Source: Methanosarcinaceae archaeon (GTDB lineage: Archaea > Halobacteriota > Methanosarcinia > Methanosarcinales > Methanosarcinaceae). From it: a DNA stretch of 10,428 nt. The stretch lies in assembly GCA_030594665.1 (NCBI GenBank), contig JAUVET010000030.1, positions 1-10,428 on the forward strand, written 5' to 3'. This document shows, one piece after another, positions 5,753-10,428 of this stretch. Under the pieces are notes generated by a model. That model was not told where the DNA came from and did no database searches. It saw nothing but the letters and a program-made list of their open reading frames with translations. Numbering within the stretch: position 1 is the first letter of the stretch; each line of letters starts with the position of its first letter. The position numbers were made by a program, and so were the translations under genes.

Positions 5753-6551
5753 CAATAAATTGATTGAAAATCAAAAAATTAGATCTATCTATTTGACAGC
5801 TTCATTGATGATCACATATTTTGCGAGCTGGCTGCCGGATTTTGAAAATGTTTTGGGTATCGAAGGCGTAAGGATCAGTTCGGTTGCAGCGTTGGGACCG
5901 TTAAATGGAATGTTACTTGGACCATATTGGGGGGCAGCAGTTTCATTTTTTGGAATTATGGGGCATGTTTTGACTAGAGATCTTTTAAATATTGATACTT
6001 TCTCTTTGCTAACGCCAATATTTGTGATGCTTTCATCCATTGTTGCAGGTTTAATTGTTTCAAAGAGAGAGAAATTGGCAATTGCAATATATTCGTCATT
6101 GATACTTTTGTGGTATGTATTTAATGTAGGGAGAAATGCGTATTATTATCCATGGTTTCACATTACAGCACTTGCATTATTTATCACATTCAATATAAAA
6201 TACAATGACAAAATCAAAAATGCGAATATATATACATTTATATTTTTGTTCTTGACATCACTTGTCGCAATTCTTTCTGACCACTTAGCAGGGAGTATAT
6301 CGGCTTTAGTCATTTTTGATTTACCTGCAGAGTTGTTTGGATCGGTTGTTTTTATCTATCCGGTTGAGCGTATTGTGCTCGCATTTGTTTCTGCAATTAT
6401 AATGTTCATGTTGGCAGCAGTCCTTCACAATATACTGGTGGAATCAGATGAGATCAACTATGAAATTGAACATATCAAAAAAGATGATTTGCTGGATTAT
6501 GCAAAAAATGATGTGAAGCCTTTGCTTGAGAAGGAAATGAATCGAAAATAG
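5736..6551 (+). CDS. polytopic membrane protein, possible ECF-type S component
   Basis: A 271-residue integral membrane protein with about six or seven hydrophobic segments (near residues 16-33, 46-75, 90-107, 113-131, 139-152, 163-183, 205-231). Residues of about 45-80, VRISSVAALGPLNGMLLGPY followed by a glycine-rich segment, resemble the early helices of ECF vitamin-transporter S components, which capture a substrate and work with an EcfT/EcfA energising module. Arg129 and the acidic/aromatic positions later could contact a ligand, but this is speculation. The last 40 residues are highly charged (ESDEINYEIEHIKKDDLLDY and on), an unusual cytoplasmic tail for an S component. The GTG start is supported by promoter spacing. 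No energising subunit or metabolic partner adjoins it, so it stands as an orphan. Membrane location is sure; the transporter type is tentative. Confidence 0.6.
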   Translation: MSIKFHNKLIENQKIRSIYLTASLMITYFASWLPDFENVLGIEGVRISSVAALGPLNGMLLGPYWGAAVSFFGIMGHVLTRDLLNIDTFSLLTPIFVMLSSIVAGLIVSKREKLAIAIYSSLILLWYVFNVGRNAYYYPWFHITALALFITFNIKYNDKIKNANIYTFIFLFLTSLVAILSDHLAGSISALVIFDLPAELFGSVVFIYPVERIVLAFVSAIIMFMLAAVLHNILVESDEINYEIEHIKKDDLLDYAKNDVKPLLEKEMNRK

Positions 6552-6790
6552 ATTTGTGGTCAACGTATTTGCTTAGAACCCATGTTTGTAATAATCGCCT
6601 AACTGCTTTGTGTTAACAGTCGTATTATAATCCAGACATCTTTCACACGATCATTACTTTCTATACATGAGCTACTTTCTTACAAAGCCGGACCAAATAA
6701 AACTACGTGTAATCGGATAATCGCAAATTTACCAAAAACATGATATATCTAAAAATATGATTATTAGCATTAAGTATTGTCAATTATTTT

Positions 6791-6857
6791 ATACTACGAG
6801 ATAATCCTCCTTACGGTCGGATTAATTCGAATTATACAATTCTATAAATTAGATACC
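6791..6857 (+). repeat. dispersed repeat near glnA, copy A
   Basis: This copy contains AATCCTCC, CGGTCGGATTAATTCGAA, TATAC and AAATTAGATAC in order. The same succession recurs after glnA at about 8516-8572 with scattered substitutions. It overlaps the presumed glnA promoter, so its palindrome TAATTCGAATTA may be regulatory or simply part of the repeat. Confidence 0.6.
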
Positions 6858-6886
6858 ACAAAAATATGAGCAAAATATGCAGGCGA
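6842..6886 (+). promoter_or_regulatory. candidate glnA promoter and ribosome site
   Basis: CTATAAATT (6842-6850) is followed by AGGCGA (6881-6886), 4 bases before the ATG. AGGCGA differs by one base from the AGGTGA used by the recJ-like gene. TATA-to-start spacing allows a leader of roughly 20 bases. Confidence 0.4.
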
Positions 6887-6890
6887 TTTA

Positions 6891-8225
6891 ATGATAATCA
6901 ACACAAAAGAAGATGCACTCAAATCGATTGAAGAGCACAATGTCAAATTTATCCGACTTCAATTCACAGATATACAGGGTGTTGTGAAAGATGTTGAAAT
7001 TCCGGTGACACAGGTCGAAAAAGCACTGGACAGTGGCATATCATTTGATGGTTCATCCATAGAAGGTTTTGTCAGGATCGACGAATCCGACATGGTATTA
7101 AAGCCAGACGTTTCATCGTTTGCGATCTTACCGTGGAACAAGGATAAGGGAGTAGTAGCCAGAGTAATATGTGATGTTTACACCCCTGATGGTAAACCGT
7201 TTGAGGGTGATCCCCGATATGTGCTTAAAAAAGTCCTGAAGCAAGCACAAGAGATGGGTTATTCACTCAATGTCGGACCTGAACTGGAATTCTTTTTATT
7301 TGAGATCGAGAACGGTAAAGCAACCACAATTCCACACGATTTTGGAAGGTATTTTGAGTTCGCACCTGCAGACCTTGCAGAAGATATCAGGCGTGATATC
7401 GTGCTTACACTTACCAGCCTGGGGTTTGATATTGAAGCATCGCACCATGAAGTTGCATTCGGACAACATGAGATCGACTTTAAGTATGGCGATGCACTTG
7501 CAACAGCGGATAATGTAATGACCTTCAGGTACGTCACCCGAACCATTGCAAAACTCAATAATCTTCATGCAACATTTATGCCAAAACCAATCTTTGGTGA
7601 GAGCGGTTCAGGCATGCATGTGAACTTATCACTTTCAAAGACAGGCACAGGTGAAAATATATTCTATGATCCGGAAGGTGATATGCAGATAAGCGATACA
7701 ACACGTCATTTCATCGGCGGACTGCTCAGGCACATTAAATCAATAACTGCAATATCCAATCCTCTTGTCAACTCATATAAAAGACTTGTACCCGGATACG
7801 AGGCACCTGTCCATATCGCATGGTCAGGAGCAAACAGGAGTTCTTTAATACGCATACCTGCAGCCCGTGGAAAAAGTACCCGCGTAGAACTTAGAAGCCC
7901 TGACCCGTCATGTAACCCATATCTTACATTTGCAGCAATTCTCGCAGCCGGAATCGATGGTATCAAGAACAAGATCGACCCGGGAGATCCCGTTGAAGTG
8001 AATATATTTGAGTTAAATGATACAGAGCGACATGATATGGGGATTGGCAGTCTTCCAAACACTTTGAAAGATGCTACCTATTACCTTTCTAAAAATGAAG
8101 TGCTAAAAGAAGCACTTGGTTCTCATGTGCATGATAATATCATACGGCTTGCAAAAGCCGAGTGGGGCGTATACAGAGTCCAGGTGCATGATTGGGAGAT
8201 ACAAAGGTATTTGAACACGATTTAG
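6891..8225 (+). CDS. glnA: glutamine synthetase, type I-alpha
   Basis: GlnA condenses glutamate and ammonia with ATP to glutamine, the main entry of nitrogen at low ammonium. The 444-residue protein is full length for the GSI-alpha type, a dodecamer. Visible motifs are FDGSSIEGFVRI (52-63), GPELEFF (Glu131, Glu133), HHEVAFGQHEID (Glu187, Glu194), GSGMHVN (His243), the flexible flap VPGYEAPVHIAWSGANRSS (300-318) and RVELRSPDPS (331-340). Arg62 and Glu304 occupy the positions known from Bacillus subtilis GS to mediate glutamine feedback inhibition. The region near 384-392 (GIGSLPNTL) lacks the adenylylated Tyr motif of beta-type enzymes, so covalent control is unlikely. Control by 2-oxoglutarate or a PII protein, as in Methanosarcina, is plausible. 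No glnK, amt or nrpR gene is adjacent. Identification is firm. Confidence 0.98.
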   Translation: MIINTKEDALKSIEEHNVKFIRLQFTDIQGVVKDVEIPVTQVEKALDSGISFDGSSIEGFVRIDESDMVLKPDVSSFAILPWNKDKGVVARVICDVYTPDGKPFEGDPRYVLKKVLKQAQEMGYSLNVGPELEFFLFEIENGKATTIPHDFGRYFEFAPADLAEDIRRDIVLTLTSLGFDIEASHHEVAFGQHEIDFKYGDALATADNVMTFRYVTRTIAKLNNLHATFMPKPIFGESGSGMHVNLSLSKTGTGENIFYDPEGDMQISDTTRHFIGGLLRHIKSITAISNPLVNSYKRLVPGYEAPVHIAWSGANRSSLIRIPAARGKSTRVELRSPDPSCNPYLTFAAILAAGIDGIKNKIDPGDPVEVNIFELNDTERHDMGIGSLPNTLKDATYYLSKNEVLKEALGSHVHDNIIRLAKAEWGVYRVQVHDWEIQRYLNTI

Positions 8226-8262
8226 ACAATGTTCAAACGTGTCCGGATCGAATAATGGAATC

Positions 8263-8302
8263 GCATTGCAAAAAATCACATTTGTTTAGTGATTTTTGAT
8301 GC
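8263..8302 (+). terminator. hairpin downstream of glnA
   Basis: Perfect 9-bp arms AAAAATCAC (8271-8279) and GTGATTTTT (8289-8297) enclose a 9-base loop. Outer GCAT/ATGC bases extend the pairing. The T-run in the right arm, 38 bases past the glnA stop, suits transcript termination. The right arm is also the end of the dispersed element that follows. Confidence 0.45.
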
Positions 8303-8366
8303 CGTGTCAATGCGCCGCAGGCGGCACATTCCAAACATTATGAAATATATGTATATATATCGGTCG
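8281..8366 (-). repeat. MITE-like dispersed element with GC-rich hairpin, copy 2 (inverted)
   Basis: On the minus strand this copy reads CCGATATATATACATATATT, then TTCATAATGTTTGGAAT, the hairpin GTGCCGCCTGCGGCGCATT, then TTGACACGGCATCAAAAA. That is the layout of the 1996-2099 copy, in the opposite orientation. The hairpin (8309-8330) keeps pairing apart from one C-A mismatch. The TTTGTTTAGTGATTTTTGAT edge also matches the far end of copy 1 (TTTGTTTAGCGATTTTTGAT), as expected if that edge is a terminal inverted repeat. The other end is eroded. Confidence 0.7.
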
Positions 8367-8414
8367 GATAAACCTGACTTATATAACATATACAAAATAT
8401 ACGATTAAAATAAA

Positions 8415-8494
8415 GATCCGTGTGGATCCGCCCGATCCGTGTTATCCGTGTTCTATACAGAAAATGAACACGGATGACACGGATATGCACGGAT
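8415..8494. repeat. large hairpin of iterated ATCCGTGT units
   Basis: The left arm has ATCCGTGT three times (ATCCGTGTGG, ATCCGTGTT, ATCCGTGTTC), with an ATCCGCCC variant between. The right arm carries the complements ACACGGAT, ACACGGAT and GCACGGAT. Bases 8435-8453 pair with 8466-8484 to give 19 pairs, 18 Watson-Crick and one G-T, around a 12-base loop. Similar ATCCGTG strings are familiar as intergenic repeats in other prokaryotes. No protein is encoded. Confidence 0.75.
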
Positions 8495-8510
8495 AATTAA
8501 AAATAGTTCA

Positions 8511-8640
8511 ATAAAGAAAATCCTCCCTCCGGTCGGATTAACTCGAACTATACTACTCCGATAGATTATATACTACAAGAAAATCTTCGATAATGTTCAG
8601 ATTAATTCTGTGTGTGTATTTTCACAAATTAGATTTGCCG
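8511..8640 (+). repeat. dispersed repeat near glnA, copy B plus a degenerate second unit
   Basis: The first unit (about 8516-8572) has AAAATCCTCC, CCGGTCGGATTAACTCGAAC, TATAC, and ATAGATTATATAC, parallel to copy A. It is followed directly by TACTACAAGAAAATCTTCG and GATTAATTC, with AAATTAGAT farther on, which resembles another, more decayed unit. Copy A likewise begins TACTACGAGATAATCCTCC, so the unit probably starts at TACTAC. Confidence 0.55.
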
Positions 8641-8673
8641 CGAAAACGCCCAATATAGTTCGCGTCAGTAGTT

Positions 8674-8695
8674 TTGGAATTCGCCGCCTGCGGCG
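8674..8695 (+). repeat. GC-hairpin element fragment, copy 3
   Basis: TTGGAATTCGCCGCCTGCGG and the following CG match the hairpin side of copy 1 (TTGGAATCCGCCGCCTGCGG). Only the GGAAT-plus-hairpin portion survives, with 5-bp arms CGCCG/CGGCG and the same CCTG loop. Confidence 0.6.
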
Positions 8696-8768
8696 TTTGT
8701 ATCGGTTTTAGCTTCAATTTCAGATAGAATAGAACCAACGTTATGCAAATTCCAATAAACACCACACA

Positions 8769-9803
8769 TCAATGACAAAGCTCATCACATATCTTTTCGA
8801 CTTCAAGCCGCAACTCTTCCTGTGACACACCATACATTTGTGCAAGATACATTGCACCGCCGGCACCTACGCCTTCTTTGACATCGCCTGCTTCATATCT
8901 CTGAAGGCCTGGCAGATGTGATGCGCCAAAGCCGGGGTCTGCCGTATATACTAATACTCCAAGTTCATCGACCAGGTCACTAAAGTTTGCACTTGCATCA
9001 TCAACAACATATTTTGTTGTAGCGATCGAGATGTTATCTGTATTGATACCAAGGTGCTTGATAATAGCAAAAACAGCCGCCATCTGGGTTCCACCCGCAA
9101 GCACGACCTCTGTATCCCCTACCCCGGACACAATTCCTGCAACCGCTGCCATCATTGGATCACCAAGATATGTAATCGCATGCAACGGATCGTTACGAAG
9201 ACTTCCAAATTCAACCCCGGATGCATCCATTCCATCTTTGACGATCTTGCTTTTCAGGTCAAGTGGATTGGAACACGAACTGCTACTGACATTCCCGTCA
9301 TATCCAAGAGCATTTAACACACCCATAGCAGTTGTTGTACCGCCTGGTATGCTTTCTCCAATGACAAGATGGTCAGTTTTATCCTTAATATCACTGCCAA
9401 GTTTCTGTGCGCGTTCAAATATACCTTCCACGTCATAAACTGCGACAGGTTTACGAATATCATCACCTGGTTTTGCCATAAGATCGACAAAATCAATTTC
9501 AGGAGTCACTTTCAACCCTGCATTTACAAATATGTGCGGAATGCCTGTAAGATTTAAGACTGCACGTGAGATTATTGCCGGTGTTGGTGTGTTGTATGGC
9601 GGTGTAACCGGCAGAACCGGTACACTGACAATGTTTCCGATCTCAACAATTTCCGCATCACCTGCCGGTGTATAATCTGTCAATTCCGGGCTCTTGCCGG
9701 CTGCAGATATGTTTGGAATATAAGCAGTCGCTGTATTTGAGAGTACGAATAATAACAGTGGTTTTTCAGGTATGTGTGCACATATAGGAGTTACCCAGTT
9801 CAT
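8769..9803 (-). CDS. TIGR00303 / archaeal CobT-like phosphoribosyltransferase (UPF0284)
   Basis: The family is the archaeal counterpart of CobT, expected to activate the lower-ligand base with nicotinate mononucleotide to form an alpha-riboside phosphate for the cobamide nucleotide loop. Cobamides are essential for methyl transfer in methanogens and methane oxidisers. Numbered from the upstream GTG at 9812, recognisable parts are [19 protein letters not shown] (21-39), the Pro-rich [15 protein letters not shown] (64-78), [20 protein letters not shown] (150-169), [13 protein letters not shown] (218-230), AGGTQM (239-244) and [10 protein letters not shown] (311-320). In the last, Glu313 aligns with the catalytic Glu of CobT's EGTGA motif. 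I prefer the ATG at 9803 (344 residues), because a TATA-like ATATATAA ends about 25 bases upstream, giving a nearly leaderless mRNA. The GTG at 9812 gives 347 residues. The gene is alone; no other cob gene is nearby. Confidence 0.9.
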   Translation of the reverse strand: MNWVTPICAHIPEKPLLLFVLSNTATAYIPNISAAGKSPELTDYTPAGDAEIVEIGNIVSVPVLPVTPPYNTPTPAIISRAVLNLTGIPHIFVNAGLKVTPEIDFVDLMAKPGDDIRKPVAVYDVEGIFERAQKLGSDIKDKTDHLVIGESIPGGTTTAMGVLNALGYDGNVSSSSCSNPLDLKSKIVKDGMDASGVEFGSLRNDPLHAITYLGDPMMAAVAGIVSGVGDTEVVLAGGTQMAAVFAIIKHLGINTDNISIATTKYVVDDASANFSDLVDELGVLVYTADPGFGASHLPGLQRYEAGDVKEGVGAGGAMYLAQMYGVSQEELRLEVEKICDELCH

Positions 9804-9828
9804 ATTTATCACTTGTCACCGTTTTTAG

Positions 9829-9836
9829 TTATATAT
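9829..9836 (-). promoter_or_regulatory. candidate TATA box for the CobT-like gene
   Basis: The minus strand reads ACATATATAAC. Its centre is about 30 bases from the ATG at 9803, which would place transcription start within a few bases of that codon. A GGTGA also lies between, 12 bases before the ATG and 3 before the upstream GTG, an awkward spacing for either start. Confidence 0.4.
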
Positions 9837-10152
9837 GTGTATTCATTTATTTATTTTGATGGGCACAGTTCCAAAATTCAGTTATTCCAATGAATATGCT
9901 ATATACTTATAAAATATATGCTGGGGCAAAGTGAATGATCTTATAGATATTGGGTGCAATTTTTGTGGAATACATAATTTTTAAATTATATATTGCGGTT
10001 AAGCCCGCTATTCATGTAGAAAGTGAGAGATAATTTAAGCGTTGTGTTCAACTGTGCAACTGTTGATAAATAACTATTTATAGAATAGACCGCTTTCAGT
10101 GAATTGAAACATACTTTTAAAAATAAATGATTTGACTTAATGGGATTAGATT

Positions 10153-10332
10153 GTGACAAATATGAGAACTATTGTAATCAGAAATTGGGGCACTAATAAT
10201 GCACGGTCCATTAGAATTGATCGTTTTTTTAAATCGGCTTTGCTACAATCCGGCATTGGCAATTTATTTAGACAAAAGCGTAAAGACACAGTAGCAAACA
10301 ACAGCGAATATTGCTTCATGTGTAATTGTTAA
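10153..10332 (+). CDS. possible small ORF, 56-59 codons, unrecognised
   Basis: The frame is open from GTG at 10153 (or ATG at 10162, with GTGA 5 bases upstream) to TAA at 10330-10332. The product begins MRTIVIRNWGTNNARSIRID and is basic through the middle (FRQKRKD). It ends in a short cysteine cluster, CFMCNC. An in-frame TAG at 10147 bounds it. A T-rich inverted repeat follows directly at 10327-10346 and could end a transcript. There is no domain I recognise. It may be a genuine small protein, perhaps metal-binding, or chance in AT-rich DNA. Confidence 0.25.
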   Translation: MTNMRTIVIRNWGTNNARSIRIDRFFKSALLQSGIGNLFRQKRKDTVANNSEYCFMCNC

Positions 10333-10346
10333 TTTTTTCATTAACA
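10327..10346 (+). terminator. inverted repeat with T-run after the small ORF
   Basis: Arms TGTTAAT and ATTAACA pair perfectly (7 bp) around TTTTTC. The left arm overlaps the stop codon of the small ORF. The stem is AT-rich and weak, but the T-run suits archaeal termination. Confidence 0.3.
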
Positions 10347-10428
10347 TTGACATTAACATTCTCTTAATCTATATTTGTCTTCAACTTGTAGTTGTGCTGG
10401 ACAAAGATGCAGCCTCAGATTTTGTGAT

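Larger units (their letters stand above)
6552..6890. other. 339-bp intergenic region upstream of glnA
   Basis: This AT-rich stretch contains no ORF I can support. It holds the first copy of a repeat (about 6791-6857), including the perfect palindrome TAATTCGAATTA (6823-6834). A TATA-like CTATAAATT (6842-6850) would start transcription about 20 bases before glnA. I searched for the GGAA-N6-TTCC or GGTA-N6-TACC operators of the methanogen nitrogen repressor NrpR and saw no clean match. Confidence 0.5.
8226..8768. other. 543-bp gene-free, repeat-rich region after glnA
   Basis: No supportable ORF occurs here. In order it holds a hairpin just after glnA, inverse copy 2 of the GC-hairpin element, an ATCCGTGT hairpin, two degenerate units of the glnA-flanking repeat, and a GC-hairpin fragment at 8674-8695. 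The downstream neighbour points toward this region, so it lies between convergent genes and carries no promoter that either needs. Confidence 0.7.
9813..10428. other. 616-bp AT-rich right end, no confident gene
   Basis: I see no established gene. A TATA-like TTAAATTATATA (about 9981-9992) precedes a small GCGG/CCGC hairpin (9996-10009), which could mark a short RNA gene, though I cannot match it to any family. The tract ends in a perfect inverted pair TGTTAAT/ATTAACA (10327-10346) around TTTTTC, and a 12-bp tandem CATTAACATTGA/CATTAACATTCT. The 56-59 codon ORF listed separately lies within it. Confidence 0.5.

Noticed and set aside
6552..6890. NrpR nitrogen-repressor operator before glnA
   Set aside because: I found no GGAA-N6-TTCC or GGTA-N6-TACC arrangement; only the unrelated palindrome TAATTCGAATTA is present.
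9031..9438. 135-codon forward frame within the CobT-like gene
   Set aside because: The opposite strand carries the conserved [11 protein letters not shown] and EGVGAGG motifs, so this is a shadow frame.
9996..10009. Possible tRNA or structured RNA at the GCGGTTAAGCCCGC hairpin
   Set aside because: Only a short stem is visible; there is no cloverleaf, no T-loop consensus and no match to an RNA family I know.
10101..10110. TTTCAGTGAATTGAAAC-like string resembling the 3' end of some CRISPR repeats
   Set aside because: It occurs once, with no second copy at spacer distance and no cas gene in the window.

Overview
The window looks like chromosomal DNA of a mesophilic methanogenic or methane-oxidising archaeon, most likely related to the Methanosarcinales (Halobacteriota). 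Several genes support this: a cupin-type archaeal glucose-6-phosphate isomerase, a DUF1699 protein (a family I know mainly from Methanosarcina relatives), an archaeal RecJ/GAN-like DHH nuclease, an archaeal CobT-like (TIGR00303) protein, and a uvrC gene of the kind mesophilic archaea share with bacteria. Upstream regions are AT-rich, with archaeal TATA-like boxes and GGTGA/GGAGG ribosome sites. The genus cannot be fixed from this sequence.

Layout. 1-930 (+): 3' part of uvrC, cut by the window edge. 1188-1961 (+): pgi, preceded by a possible 47-codon ORF. 1996-2099: a MITE-like repeat between convergent genes. 4093-2144 (-): a two-gene nuclease operon, an Hjc-like PD-(D/E)XK protein followed by a RecJ/GAN-like DHH phosphoesterase. 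4260-4905 (+): a two-helix membrane protein and a YjbQ-family protein. 5457-5059 (-): DUF1699. 5736-6551 (+): a polytopic membrane protein resembling an ECF S component, whose promoter and start-codon region is tandemly duplicated. 6891-8225 (+): glnA, type I-alpha glutamine synthetase. 8226-8768: a gene-free region crowded with repeats. 9812-8769 (-): the TIGR00303/CobT-like cobamide protein. 9813-10428: mostly non-coding, with one weak 56-59 codon ORF.

The genes are mostly housekeeping and do not form one pathway: DNA repair (UvrC, the two nucleases), central carbon metabolism (PGI), nitrogen assimilation (GlnA) and cobamide synthesis (CobT-like). I see no CRISPR array, tRNA, rRNA, transposase, integrase or defence island, and no clear undescribed multi-gene system. 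The most distinctive features are non-coding. They are a family of short elements with a GC-rich hairpin (three copies), a second family around glnA, a strong hairpin of iterated ATCCGTGT units, and the 69-bp duplication of a probable leaderless promoter. The best protein-level leads are the nuclease pair and the orphan membrane protein.
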